64,000 nucleotides of DNA from Dorea sp. CAG:317 (GTDB lineage: Bacteria; Bacillota; Clostridia; Lachnospirales; Lachnospiraceae). This document shows positions 1 through 9,170 of this stretch, piece by piece. Position 1 is the first letter of the stretch. Each line of letters opens with the position of its first letter. The notes under the pieces were generated by a model. It saw nothing but the letters and a program-made list of their open reading frames with translations. It made no database searches and was not told where the DNA came from. The stretch is taken from positions 139,205-203,204 of the forward strand of contig FR892671.1 of the NCBI GenBank assembly GCA_000433535.1, read 5' to 3'. Position numbers and translations under genes: made by a program.

Positions 1-329
1 GATAATTTCTTACATTTATCTTTCATTTCCTCAATGGCTTCGTATGGGTTCACCGTCACAATTCCATTTACCGTAACTTCTCCCACTCCTAATTCTTGAA
101 AATCTTCTTTTCTCACAACCGCCAGATACGCACTGTAATCCATGGTTTCTTTAAAATCCAGACTGTCATTGGCATAAATAATACTTTGCGTAATCTCCGT
201 ATATGTTTTGGTAGCCTCCGTCATTGCATGCATCCCATAGATCAGCGCGAAAATCATGGGCACAAATACCGCAGCAGCAATCATGGCAAGTCTCTTGTTC
301 AACGACACGTTTCTTCTATCTTTTTCCAT
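1..329 (-). CDS. Sensor histidine kinase, N-terminal part (cut by left edge)
   Basis: Only the first ~109 codons lie in the window; the frame is open to the edge. The protein starts MEKDRRNVSLNKR and then has one hydrophobic segment (about residues 14-36), followed by the beginning of an extracytoplasmic region. This is the usual start of a YesM-type membrane histidine kinase. It begins 11 bp after the stop of the AraC-type response regulator, so the two form a kinase/regulator pair downstream of a sugar-binding protein gene. The kinase core (HisKA/HATPase) is outside the window, so the class is inferred from position and topology. Confidence 0.72.
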   Translation of the reverse strand, partial: MEKDRRNVSLNKRLAMIAAAVFVPMIFALIYGMHAMTEATKTYTEITQSIIYANDSLDFKETMDYSAYLAVVRKEDFQELGVGEVTVNGIVTVNPYEAIEEMKDKCKKL

Positions 330-340
330 GCCTTATCGCC

Positions 341-1960
341 CTATCCCTTTCTGCGCGCCCGGTATTCCTTCGGAGAACACCCCTGTGTCTTTTTAAATAT
401 ATAGCTGAAATAATGCGGATCTTTATATCCGACTTCATAACCAATTTCAGAAGTCTTCATAGACGAACACATCAAATATTCTCGCGCCTTCTCCATTCTC
501 ACTTCCGTCAGATATTCTACAAACGTTTTCCCGGCTTCTTTACTGAAAATTGAACTGAAATAGCTGGGACTCATCCCAACATGCATTGCTACTGTGTTAA
601 GAGAGATTTCCTCTGTCATGTAATGTTTCTCTATTTCCTCTTTGGCAGCCATAATAATATCTGAATACCGTCTTCCGCTTGCCATGTCACGAACTTCAAT
701 TACTTTTACCAATAACTTCTTCAGGTTTTCTTTTATTTCACGAACATTTCCGTTCCTTTGAATGGCTGTCTGAAGTTCCTGAACTTCCTTTTGCAATTCC
801 TCGCCATCGGACAGTTTTTCACAAAACGATAAAATCACAATACAGATATCCATAACCACGTATTGCCGTACCATCGCAGAGCGCATGTGATCCTTTTCCA
901 GCTGCATTGCATATGCTTCACAAAAATCGTTCACTTCTTCTTTCGTTCCATTATTCAGGAATTTCTCAAGAACCGTTCTCGTCTTTCCCACCTGCACAAA
1001 TCCTTTTACCGGCACTTCTCCCTCTTCCTTTTGCACTTGGAGATCTGCAATCGATAAAATCTGTTTTGGCTTCTCTGTAAAGCGGGAGGCAAATACTTTG
1101 TCTGCTTCTCGAAAAGAATCTTTCAAATTGCGAATGCGGTCTACGCTTTTCCCAACTGCTCCGAAATACTCGAGTTCTTTCCACTGATCCATTACGCAGT
1201 GAAGACAATTGCTGAAATCACGAATTTTTTCCCGCATTTTCTCTTCATTTTCTTCCATCACCAGAAATGCAAGACCGGAAATGCCTCGTTGGAACATGCA
1301 GACGCCTTCTATTTGTTTCACTTCTCCTTCCAGCTCTTCACTGGCTTGAACGGTCTGCTCAAGTAAATTCTTTTCATCTGAATTCATCAGGATTTTGAAC
1401 AAACATACGGCATAGCAGGACGCGCTCAAATTCAATCCGAATTTTTTTCCTTCTTCCACAGCCTCTCCCATGGACATCTCGCCAATCATAAGCCTGTCAA
1501 AAAGTTTTGATTTCTCATTCTCTGTATTTTCCTGCATATCTCTGGAATAGCGCAGAAGCAGTTCCTTTTCTTCTCTCTCCTGTAGAATATTTTCTTTCAC
1601 CTGCCCCAACGCCTCCAAAAGCTTTGCCGAAGAGATCGGTTTTAACAAATAATCTGTAACGCCGATTTTAATTGCTTCTTTTGCATATTGAAATTCATCA
1701 TAGCCGCTTAAGATCAAAATCTTAATATTGGGAAGTTCCGTCTTCACCAGCCGGCTTAATTCCAGTCCGTCCATGAATGGCATCCGAATATCTGTAATCA
1801 TAATATCCGGCTTCTCTTTCAGGATCAGCGGATATGCAAGCTCTCCGTCACTTGCCTCTCCCACGAACTCATAACCCTCTTTTTCCCAGTCAATACTTCG
1901 TTTTACACCGTTTCGGATAATCATTTCATCCTCTACGAGAAATACTTTTATACCGCTCAT
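341..1960 (-). CDS. YesN-type response regulator with AraC output domain
   Basis: A 539-aa regulator with an N-terminal receiver domain (about residues 3-120) and a C-terminal AraC/XylS double helix-turn-helix (about 437-536). The receiver carries the acidic pair E10/D11, the phosphoacceptor D57 in ITDIRMP and the conserved K107 in YLLKP. The long middle part is typical of the YesN family and has no recognised motif. It should be phosphorylated by the kinase encoded just downstream and activate a carbohydrate locus, probably located left of the window. A ribosome site (AGAGGA) precedes the ATG. The substrate-binding protein gene lies 17 bp upstream. Confidence 0.93.
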   Translation of the reverse strand: MSGIKVFLVEDEMIIRNGVKRSIDWEKEGYEFVGEASDGELAYPLILKEKPDIMITDIRMPFMDGLELSRLVKTELPNIKILILSGYDEFQYAKEAIKIGVTDYLLKPISSAKLLEALGQVKENILQEREEKELLLRYSRDMQENTENEKSKLFDRLMIGEMSMGEAVEEGKKFGLNLSASCYAVCLFKILMNSDEKNLLEQTVQASEELEGEVKQIEGVCMFQRGISGLAFLVMEENEEKMREKIRDFSNCLHCVMDQWKELEYFGAVGKSVDRIRNLKDSFREADKVFASRFTEKPKQILSIADLQVQKEEGEVPVKGFVQVGKTRTVLEKFLNNGTKEEVNDFCEAYAMQLEKDHMRSAMVRQYVVMDICIVILSFCEKLSDGEELQKEVQELQTAIQRNGNVREIKENLKKLLVKVIEVRDMASGRRYSDIIMAAKEEIEKHYMTEEISLNTVAMHVGMSPSYFSSIFSKEAGKTFVEYLTEVRMEKAREYLMCSSMKTSEIGYEVGYKDPHYFSYIFKKTQGCSPKEYRARRKG

Positions 1961-1977
1961 CTTTTGTCCTCTTTCAT

Positions 1978-3033
1978 CTAATACTCTCTCTGCTTCACAA
2001 TATCTTCCGTAATCGCCTGTATGGTATACCTTTTTCCACCCAGCATAATCTCATAATTCTCCGGTATGTTTGCAAATACTTCTTCCGGAACATTCCATTC
2101 TTTTTGAAGGAGTTCTTTATCTTCAATCTGTTCCATCACTTTTTCCACATAATATCCATGTTCAGGATTGCACTCGGCATCTATCAAAATCTCTCCATTT
2201 CGCATTCTGCGAAGTCCCTCCTGTGTAGCATCAAAAGAAATAATCTGAATATCTCCTCCCGGTCCTACCGTCTTACCGGCATCTCGAATGGCATCAATTG
2301 CACCGAATGCTTCATTGTCATTTTCACAGTAAACAAAATTAATATCTTCATACTCTTTCAGCATTTTCGTCATGACTTCATAAGCTTTCGCCTCCGTATA
2401 TTCTCCCGATTCCTGCGCCAGAAGATTCCACCCGTACTTGTCCGCAGCGTCTTCTAATGCATTGGTTCTTCCAATCTGAGAAGTCGCTCCCAGTGTTCCT
2501 TGGATATTTACGATGTTAACTTCCGGTATCTGGTTTTCCTCTACATAATGATTGAGCACCTTACACGCCTTCTGCCCTTCCAGATAAAAATTCGAACCGA
2601 TCCACGCAGTGTAGAGACCGGTATCTCTTACCGATACTTTTCGGTCTATCACGATCACCGGGATTCCGGCGCGTTTTGCCTCTTCCAATACAGTATCCCA
2701 TCCGCTTTCTACCACCGGAGAAAACACGATATAATCGACTTCCTGCTGGATAAATCTGCGAATTGCCATAATCTGATTGGACTGCTTCTGTTTTGCATCC
2801 TCAAAGAGAAGATCATATCCCCGTTCCGGTGTAAATGTTTGTTTAATGGAAATCGAGTTAGCTGTCCGCCAGTCAGATTCCGCACCGACCTGCGAAAATC
2901 CAATCGTGACAAGTTTCTCCTGACTTTCACTTCCGTCATTTTCTATTCTCTTATCCCCCTCTGCCGTCACAGCTATCACAATAATAGAAATGAGCAACAC
3001 GATTCCGACAAGTCCTGTCATTATTCTCTTCAT
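1978..3033 (-). CDS. Periplasmic-binding-protein-like sugar sensor (YtfQ-like)
   Basis: A 351-aa type I sugar-binding fold (Peripla_BP_4). The region from FSQVGAESDWR through KQKQSNQIMAIRRF to SPVVESGWDTVLEEAK follows the pattern of E. coli YtfQ, the galactofuranose-binding protein. The N-terminus has one hydrophobic stretch (about residues 6-24) but no lipobox cysteine, unlike transport SBPs of Gram-positive bacteria. It is therefore either released after cleavage near VTA or anchored. It is first in an SBP-regulator-kinase operon with no permease or ATPase in view. I infer that it presents a sugar, perhaps furanose-type, to the histidine kinase. Confidence 0.85.
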   Translation of the reverse strand: MKRIMTGLVGIVLLISIIVIAVTAEGDKRIENDGSESQEKLVTIGFSQVGAESDWRTANSISIKQTFTPERGYDLLFEDAKQKQSNQIMAIRRFIQQEVDYIVFSPVVESGWDTVLEEAKRAGIPVIVIDRKVSVRDTGLYTAWIGSNFYLEGQKACKVLNHYVEENQIPEVNIVNIQGTLGATSQIGRTNALEDAADKYGWNLLAQESGEYTEAKAYEVMTKMLKEYEDINFVYCENDNEAFGAIDAIRDAGKTVGPGGDIQIISFDATQEGLRRMRNGEILIDAECNPEHGYYVEKVMEQIEDKELLQKEWNVPEEVFANIPENYEIMLGGKRYTIQAITEDIVKQREY

Positions 3034-3155
3034 AACATATTTATCCTCCCTGTCACTTTAGACAATATATCTCTTATTTTATCCTCTATTATAGAAGAAC
3101 TTTTTTGATTGTAACATACTTTTTCTTTTGAAAATAAAATTTTTGCTCCTGATAT

Positions 3156-3187
3156 AAAAAAGGCACTTCACAGAGAAGCACCTTTTC
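3156..3187 (-). terminator. Intrinsic terminator after the amidohydrolase gene
   Basis: Read on the minus strand, AAAGGTGCTTC and GAAGTGCCTTT flank a TCTGT loop and are followed by a run of T. It lies about 25 bp past the stop of the MtaD-like gene and closes the nrdG-punA-mtaD operon. Confidence 0.85.
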
Positions 3188-3210
3188 ATATATCTTTGTT
3201 CTATCTTCTT

Positions 3211-4500
3211 TTATAATTTTTTCATCCGCTCTATAATCCGATTCGCCCGATCATAAATCTCATCCGGATCAACGCCCACGTGAAATTCTCCCGCTTCGTA
3301 TAAAATATTTCCATTTACCATAGTAAGCATCACATTCTGTTTGCTTCCGCTGTACACCAGATTTTTCGAAATATTGTTAAGCGGCTGCATATTCGGCTGG
3401 TGAAGATCGATCATAATAAGATCCGCAAGCTTCCCGGCTTTCAGCGTATCGCTTTCCTTAAGCCCCATCGCTTTCGCTCCGCCAACGGTTGCCATGCGAA
3501 GTACCTCGTCTGCGTCCACTGCTGCTGCATCCTTCTCTCTAAGCTTCGCAAGCCCCGTCACGAGAAACATTTCCCGGAACATATCCAGACAGTTATTGCT
3601 TGCCGGTCCGTCTGTTCCGATCGCAAGGTTGATTCCCCTCTCCATAAGTCTTGCAATGGGCGCAATTCCACTTGCAAGCTTCATATTAGACGCAGGATTC
3701 GTCACCACAGACAGATCATGCTTCTTAAAAATATCCATATCTTCTTCTGTCAAATATACCCCGTGATATCCTCCGCCTCCATATTCGAACATCCCAAGGC
3801 TGTCAAGGTACGCGGTCGGCGTCATACCGGTGCGCGCTTTACATTCCGCCACTTCTCTTATGGTCTCAGAATTATGTGTATAGACCGGAGCGTGATAATT
3901 CTGTGCCAGCGAAGCCACTTCTTTTAACAGTTTTCCCGAAGTTGTATACTCCGCATGGAAACCAAGGTGAAAGGATATCAGTTCATGGTCGTGATTATAC
4001 TTTTCATACCAATCAGAAAGCTGCTTCGGAGATTGTGTAAAATCATTTAACGCTCCTGCAATCACCGTACGAAAACCACAATCCTTAGACGCTTCCGCAA
4101 TGGCATCCGGGGTCAGATACATATCGAAATTCGCAGTAATCCCACTGGTGAGATATTCCATAATGGCAAGCTTCGACAAATGATAAATATCTTCTTCTGT
4201 AAGCTTTGCTTCCATCGGAAATACTTGTTCATTCAGCCATTCGTTAAGCGGAAGGTCGTCCGCATACGACCGCAGAAATGTCATTCCTGAGTGTGTATGT
4301 GCATTTTTGAACCCCGGCATCACCAGATTCCCCTTGGCATCAATCTCTCGGTCCCACTCCTTCTGCAATGCCTCGGCATCAAAGCTTCCGCTCGTTCCCA
4401 CATATGCAACGCGATTCCCTTCTATCTGAATCTCTCCCTCAATAATACCTTCTCCCTCTGCCATCGTGAGAATCTTCGCATTATATATTCTTATCTTCAT
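3211..4500 (-). CDS. Amidohydrolase, MTA/S-adenosylhomocysteine deaminase-like
   Basis: A 429-aa cytosolic metal-dependent amidohydrolase of the MtaD/SsnA/TrzN group. Visible motifs are the first metal pair in NAHTHSGM (about residue 68), GFHAEYT, THNSET, the NPASNMKL loop and the catalytic aspartate in IGTDGPASNN. These fit deamination of adenosine-type nucleosides such as 5'-methylthioadenosine or S-adenosylhomocysteine. It follows the purine nucleoside phosphorylase gene by 27 bp, which supports a purine salvage role: deamination to an inosine-type nucleoside, then phosphorolysis. Exact substrate cannot be read from sequence; guanine deaminase or another cyclic deaminase is possible. Confidence 0.85.
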   Translation of the reverse strand: MKIRIYNAKILTMAEGEGIIEGEIQIEGNRVAYVGTSGSFDAEALQKEWDREIDAKGNLVMPGFKNAHTHSGMTFLRSYADDLPLNEWLNEQVFPMEAKLTEEDIYHLSKLAIMEYLTSGITANFDMYLTPDAIAEASKDCGFRTVIAGALNDFTQSPKQLSDWYEKYNHDHELISFHLGFHAEYTTSGKLLKEVASLAQNYHAPVYTHNSETIREVAECKARTGMTPTAYLDSLGMFEYGGGGYHGVYLTEEDMDIFKKHDLSVVTNPASNMKLASGIAPIARLMERGINLAIGTDGPASNNCLDMFREMFLVTGLAKLREKDAAAVDADEVLRMATVGGAKAMGLKESDTLKAGKLADLIMIDLHQPNMQPLNNISKNLVYSGSKQNVMLTMVNGNILYEAGEFHVGVDPDEIYDRANRIIERMKKL

Positions 4501-4527
4501 TCTGCTCCCCCGCCTTTCTCATGCGAC

Positions 4528-5361
4528 TTACAGACTTTCTGCTATATTTACGATTGAAGCAGTAATCAGCTTCTTAAATAAAGGAGCTACCCGGTCCGCA
4601 GTTGCCTGCACTTCTTCATGACTTAGCGGCTCTTCTGTCATTCCACATGCAAGATTGGATATACAGGAAATACCGCAGATTTTCATCCCCATGTGATTCG
4701 CTGCAATTCCTTCACAGGCGGTACTCATACCCACAGCATCTGCCCCCAGTATGCGGCACATACGGACTTCTGCCGGCGTCTCAAAGTTAGGTCCGGTAAG
4801 CTGGATATAAACCCCTTCTTTCAGCGGAATACCCAGTTCTTTTGCAGTATCTTTGATAATCTCTCGAAGCTTCTTATCATAAACCTCAGACATATCACAA
4901 AATCTCGGACCCAGTTCTTCAATATTTGCCCCGATAAGAGGTGATGGAACAAAATCCGCAATCTGATCTTGAATCAGCATGAAATCTCCCGCGGAAAATT
5001 CATGATTTACTCCGCCGGATGCATTCGTAAGAAACAGCACCTCTGCTCCCATCAGCTTCATAAGGCGCACCGGAAGCACAACATCTGTCATGGAATACCC
5101 TTCATAATAATGCACTCTTCCCTGCATGATCACCACCGGAACATTTTCCACATAGCCAAAGAGGAATCTCCCCTTATGTCCCGGAACGGTAGACACCGGA
5201 AATCCTTCGATATCATGATAGGAAATTGTTTTCTCAATACGAATCTCCTCACCGTAATCCCCAAGACCGGAACCTAAGATCAACGCGATCTTCGGGCGAA
5301 ATGGAATCTCTTCCTTCATAGACTCATAGCATTTTAATAACTTTTCATATACCGGATTCAT
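4528..5361 (-). CDS. punA: Purine nucleoside phosphorylase
   Basis: Trimeric-type PNP (family 2) of 277 aa, which cleaves purine nucleosides with phosphate to base and (deoxy)ribose-1-phosphate. Motifs present: ILGSGLGDYGEE (phosphate loop), VPGHKGRF, GRVHYYEGY, LTNASGGVN, GPNFETPAE and the purine-binding segment ADAVGMSTACE. The ATG two codons inside the longest frame is preferred because GGAGG lies 8 nt upstream of it, whereas the GTG start would almost touch that site. It sits 17 bp after nrdG, so nucleoside salvage and anaerobic deoxynucleotide synthesis are probably co-transcribed. Confidence 0.95.
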   Translation of the reverse strand: MNPVYEKLLKCYESMKEEIPFRPKIALILGSGLGDYGEEIRIEKTISYHDIEGFPVSTVPGHKGRFLFGYVENVPVVIMQGRVHYYEGYSMTDVVLPVRLMKLMGAEVLFLTNASGGVNHEFSAGDFMLIQDQIADFVPSPLIGANIEELGPRFCDMSEVYDKKLREIIKDTAKELGIPLKEGVYIQLTGPNFETPAEVRMCRILGADAVGMSTACEGIAANHMGMKICGISCISNLACGMTEEPLSHEEVQATADRVAPLFKKLITASIVNIAESL

Positions 5362-5378
5362 AGCCACGCCTCCTTCAT

Positions 5379-5894
5379 TTATGAATCAAATAAATGCTCC
5401 ACTACTTTTCCATTTTCTAATTTTAGCACCCGCTGGTTGCTGCTGCCTCTGAATTTGAGCGTAATATCCTTCTTCTCCTGAACAAATTCTCCATCAACCA
5501 GCACATCAATATAAGACAGCATCTCTTCTGTTACATCCGTATGCACTTTGCCACCTTCCGGCAGATCAACATCATAGAGATACCCCGTGTAACACCAGAT
5601 ATTCTTCGCCGGATAAGTCTCTTTGATCCTCCGAAGAAGTTTCACCAATTCCACCTGATTTTCCGGCTCAAACGGTTCTCCTCCCAAAAGAGAAAAGCCC
5701 TGTACATACATAGGTTTCATCAGCTCTATGATTCTGTCTTCCACTTCTTTCGTATAGGGCTGGCCAAAATTAAAATCCCATGTTTCTGCATTAAAACAAC
5801 CCTTACAATGGTGTCGGCAGCCGGATACAAAGAGGCTGATTCTCACACCTTCTCCATTGGCAATATCATATTCTTTTATATTTCCATAATTCAT
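5379..5894 (-). CDS. nrdG: Anaerobic ribonucleotide reductase-activating protein
   Basis: A 171-aa radical SAM activase that generates the glycyl radical on NrdD. The cluster-binding motif CRHHCKGCFN (CxxxCxxC) is at about residue 26, followed by the LLGGEPFEP SAM-contact segment. Length is normal for the family. It is separated from nrdD by about 1 kb containing an oppositely oriented gene, and has its own promoter, so the two subunits are not in one simple transcript. punA and an MTA/SAH deaminase-like gene follow it closely. Confidence 0.95.
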   Translation of the reverse strand: MNYGNIKEYDIANGEGVRISLFVSGCRHHCKGCFNAETWDFNFGQPYTKEVEDRIIELMKPMYVQGFSLLGGEPFEPENQVELVKLLRRIKETYPAKNIWCYTGYLYDVDLPEGGKVHTDVTEEMLSYIDVLVDGEFVQEKKDITLKFRGSSNQRVLKLENGKVVEHLFDS

Positions 5895-5963
5895 AATTTT
5901 ATCATCCTTTTTCTCATTTTCTGATACTTTTTCGTATTCTTTTGCTTTTTGTAAATCAAATTC

Positions 5964-5992
5964 AGTATATCATTTTTAAAGATTCATATCAA
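5964..5992 (-). promoter_or_regulatory. Predicted sigma-A promoter of nrdG operon
   Basis: On the minus strand TTGATA and TATACT are separated by exactly 17 bp. The -10 is about 70 bp upstream of the nrdG start. No NrdR box was recognised here. Confidence 0.6.
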
Positions 5993-6277
5993 GAATTCCT
6001 ACTTGTCCACAGTCACCCTAAGTTATCAATTTTTTCATTGCAATAACATCGCAGAAATGATACATTAAACCTATCCTTGCATGGGCAGTCTGCCCAATTC
6101 ACGCAAGAATATTTCACATTTATCTACACCCAATTTCAAGGTGTATCCACTTATTTCAAACAACTCTGATCGAGGCGGTGATTCCAATGATTTTTTAATC
6201 CCATTCTTAATTCTTAAAAATATACAGACAACAGTTGCACACAGAAAAACAATCGTATTATACTGTAAGGAGAACAC

Positions 6278-6829
6278 ATGAAAAATGAAAAGCTACAATG
6301 GCATCAGGCTTTTTCAGCAGCACTTCGCATCATCTTGGGTGACGAAATGCAGTATCTTGGAGACTTCATACCCATGCAGTTTTTATATCTGCCGAAACTG
6401 GATAAAGAAGAAAACTACTGGCTCCAATCATTGAGGAACAACTTAAAAGCCGGAGAAGAAATACGTACACTTATGTCTAATTACGAAAAGAACAGGACGT
6501 CAAAAGATTATTCCGCTGTGATGAATTTGATCACACGCGCGAACTGGGAACAGATGGAGGTGGAAAAGAAAATGTGTGACGCATTAAATGAATTATTTGC
6601 CGAGGAGTTAAGAGAAGCGGATTTAAGAGGCAGAACCGAAGGATTGAAGCTTGGGAAATCCGAGGGGCTGAATCTCGGGAAATCAGAAGGGCTTCATCAA
6701 GCCGCGGTGGAAACCTATCAAGAAATGGGACTTAATTATCAAGACACCCGCTCCAGAATAAAGGAAAAATACCAACTCACCGAAGACGAAGCCCGAAAAA
6801 TTATGGAGAAACACTGGAAATTCACATAG
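6278..6829 (+). CDS. Rpn/PD-(D/E)XK nuclease-family protein lacking its nuclease core
   Basis: A 183-aa protein preceded by a good ribosome site (AAGGAG). The first ~27 residues (QWHQAFSAALRI...) match the start of Lachnospiraceae Rpn-family proteins. From GDFIPMQ onward it matches their C-terminal helical part: LMSNYEKN, VMNLITRAN, MCDALNELFAEEL, then a charged tail with a repeated LGKSEGL unit. Full members of this family, as I remember them, have about 110-120 more residues between these parts, including the metal-binding EYKSPED-type core. That core is absent, so the reading frame survives but nuclease activity should be lost. It lies between nrdD and nrdG, on the opposite strand. Confidence 0.7.
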   Translation: MKNEKLQWHQAFSAALRIILGDEMQYLGDFIPMQFLYLPKLDKEENYWLQSLRNNLKAGEEIRTLMSNYEKNRTSKDYSAVMNLITRANWEQMEVEKKMCDALNELFAEELREADLRGRTEGLKLGKSEGLNLGKSEGLHQAAVETYQEMGLNYQDTRSRIKEKYQLTEDEARKIMEKHWKFT

Positions 6830-6858
6830 GAAGATCACATAGTAATTCTTTATAAACG

Positions 6859-6903
6859 AAAAAAGGAAACCAGATTGCTGCACCAAGTCAACCATCTGGT
6901 TTC
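6859..6903 (-). terminator. Terminator of nrdD
   Basis: GAAACCAGAT and ATCTGGTTTC form a perfect 10-bp stem with an 18-nt loop. On the minus strand the second arm runs into CCTTTTTT, as expected for a terminator following the nrdD stop. Confidence 0.75.
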
Positions 6904-6930
6904 TCTCATATTTATTGCTACTATTTTCTT

Positions 6931-9114
6931 TTACAAATGCAGCACTCTATCCTTGATTTCCTGTGTTCTTCCCTGATTCCAGAACTGAGTTCCGATATAT
7001 CCACAAGTTCTTCTTGCCACAGACATTTTATCCTGATTCTGATTTCCACAGTTTGGACATTCCCAGATTAATTTTCCTGATTCGTCCTCCTTAATCAAAA
7101 TCTCACCGCTGTATCCGCAGCACTCACAATAATCGCTCTTTGTATTCAGTTCTGCATACATAATGTTGTTGTAAATGAACTGCATAACAGAAAGCACCGC
7201 CGGAATATTGTCCTGCATATTCGGAACTTCCACATAGCTGATCGCTCCGCCCGGAGACAGCTTCTGGAAATCAGACTCGAATTTCAGCTTATCGAATGCG
7301 TTGATTTCTTCTGTTACATGTACGTGATAGCTGTTTGTAATATAGTTTTTATCTGTAACTCCCTCGATAATACCAAATCTCTTTTTCAGACATTTTGCAA
7401 ACTTATACGTGGTAGACTCCATCGGTGTGCCATACACGGAATAGCTGATATTTTCTGCCGCTTTCCACTCTGCACACTTGTCGTTCAATCTCTGCATAAC
7501 CTGCATTGCGAATCCACTTGCTTCCGGATCTGTGTGTGATTTGCCAAGCATTCTCATACACATCTCATACAGACCTGCATAGCCAAGAGAAATGGTAGAA
7601 TAACCACCGTATAACAATTTGTCAATCTTCTCGCCCTTTTTAAGACGTGCTAACGCACCATACTGCCAAAGAATCGGCGCCACATCAGAAATTGTTCCGA
7701 GAAGTCTCTCATGTCTGCATCTTAACGCACGGTGGCAAAGTTCCAAACGCTCATCTAAGATTTCCCAGAATTTATCCATATCCCCCTTGGAAGAACATGC
7801 TACATCTACCAGATTGATTGTCACAACTCCCTGGTTAAATCTTCCATAGAACTTATGACTTCCGTCTGGATTTCTCTGTGAATCTTCTACCGTAAGGAAA
7901 GATCTGCATCCCATACAGGTATAAACTTCGCCCTGTTTTAATTCCTTCATAATCTTAGCAGAAATGTAATCCGGCACCATTCTCTTCGCGGTACACCTTG
8001 CCGCCAAATGTGTCAGATACCAGTAAGGCGCATCCTCTGTAATATTATCTTCATCCAATACATAGATCAATTTCGGGAACGCAGGTGTAATCCATACACC
8101 CTTTTCATTTTTTACACCCTGCATTCTCTGAATCAACACTTCTTCAATGATAATTGCAAGGTCTTCTCTTGTCTGTCCCTCCGGAACCTCATCCAGATAC
8201 ATAAACATTGTAACGAAAGGCGCCTGCCCATTACATGTCATCAACGTAATAAGCTGATACTGGATTGTCTGAATACCGCTCTTGATTTCTTCACGAAGTC
8301 TGCGCTCTGTAATTGTATTAATAATATCCTCATCCATACTCTCGTGGCATTCTTGACGTTCAGCGATAACAGCTTTTCTGATCTTCTTACGGCTGATATC
8401 TACAAATGGAGCCAAGTGTGCCAATGTAAATGACTGTCCGCCATACTGATTACTTGCTACCTGCGCTACAATCTGTGTAGTAACATTACATGCTGTAAAG
8501 AAACTGTGCGGCTTCTCGATCATTGTCTCACTGATCACGGTACCATTCTGAAGCATGTCTTCCAGATTGATAAGATCACAGTTATGTTCTTTTTGTGCAA
8601 AATAGTCAGAATCATGGAAGTGAATAATACCCGCTTCATGTGCCTCCACGATTTCCTCCGGTAGAAGAATACGCTTAGACAAATCTTTACTTACTTCGCC
8701 TGCCATATAATCTCTCTGCGTAGAATTGATCACCGGATTCTTATTGGAATTCTCCTGATTTACTTCTTCATTCAAATGTTCGATCAGCGCCAAAATTCCA
8801 TCGTCTGTTGTATTGGACTTACGGCTCATCTCTCTTTTATAGCGGTAACGCACATATTTCTGCGCCACTTCATAACCACGCATCTCCATGATGCCGGTCT
8901 CAACCATATCCTGAATGTCCTCCACGTTCACGGTATGTGTTGACTCCTGTACTTTCTGTGTAATATTATCTGCAATCGCCATGATCTGGTAATCATTCAT
9001 CTGGTGAATATTTTCCGTCTCTGCATTCGCAGCTTTAATGGCATTTACAATCTTCTCTTTCTGAAAATCTACCTCTTCGCCATTTCTCTTAATAATCTTT
9101 GTCTTTACCTGCAT
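6931..9114 (-). CDS. nrdD: Anaerobic ribonucleoside-triphosphate reductase
   Basis: Class III ribonucleotide reductase that reduces NTPs to dNTPs in the absence of oxygen; 727 aa from the chosen ATG, which has GAGGGAGAG just upstream. The upstream in-frame ATG (13 codons earlier) overlaps the promoter region and is less likely. An N-terminal ATP-cone (KRNGEEVDFQKEKIVNAI) is followed by the catalytic barrel. Near the C-terminus there is a four-cysteine zinc site (CECC...CPNC), then the glycyl radical site RRTCGYIG. Two NrdR-like boxes overlap its promoter. Its activase nrdG is about 1 kb downstream. Confidence 0.96.
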   Translation of the reverse strand: MQVKTKIIKRNGEEVDFQKEKIVNAIKAANAETENIHQMNDYQIMAIADNITQKVQESTHTVNVEDIQDMVETGIMEMRGYEVAQKYVRYRYKREMSRKSNTTDDGILALIEHLNEEVNQENSNKNPVINSTQRDYMAGEVSKDLSKRILLPEEIVEAHEAGIIHFHDSDYFAQKEHNCDLINLEDMLQNGTVISETMIEKPHSFFTACNVTTQIVAQVASNQYGGQSFTLAHLAPFVDISRKKIRKAVIAERQECHESMDEDIINTITERRLREEIKSGIQTIQYQLITLMTCNGQAPFVTMFMYLDEVPEGQTREDLAIIIEEVLIQRMQGVKNEKGVWITPAFPKLIYVLDEDNITEDAPYWYLTHLAARCTAKRMVPDYISAKIMKELKQGEVYTCMGCRSFLTVEDSQRNPDGSHKFYGRFNQGVVTINLVDVACSSKGDMDKFWEILDERLELCHRALRCRHERLLGTISDVAPILWQYGALARLKKGEKIDKLLYGGYSTISLGYAGLYEMCMRMLGKSHTDPEASGFAMQVMQRLNDKCAEWKAAENISYSVYGTPMESTTYKFAKCLKKRFGIIEGVTDKNYITNSYHVHVTEEINAFDKLKFESDFQKLSPGGAISYVEVPNMQDNIPAVLSVMQFIYNNIMYAELNTKSDYCECCGYSGEILIKEDESGKLIWECPNCGNQNQDKMSVARRTCGYIGTQFWNQGRTQEIKDRVLHL

Positions 9115-9141
9115 ACTGTGCTCTCCCTCTCTATAACGTTC

Positions 9142-9170
9142 ATTGTATACCAAATATAGTTTTTATGTAA
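9142..9170 (-). promoter_or_regulatory. Predicted promoter of nrdD
   Basis: Minus-strand TTACAT and TACAAT with a 17-bp spacer, about 30 bp upstream of the nrdD start. The spacer holds one of the NrdR-like boxes. Confidence 0.6.

Noticed and set aside
2500..3108. 202-aa plus-strand open frame
   Set aside because: It is antisense to the sugar-binding protein gene, has no ribosome site and shows no family motif.
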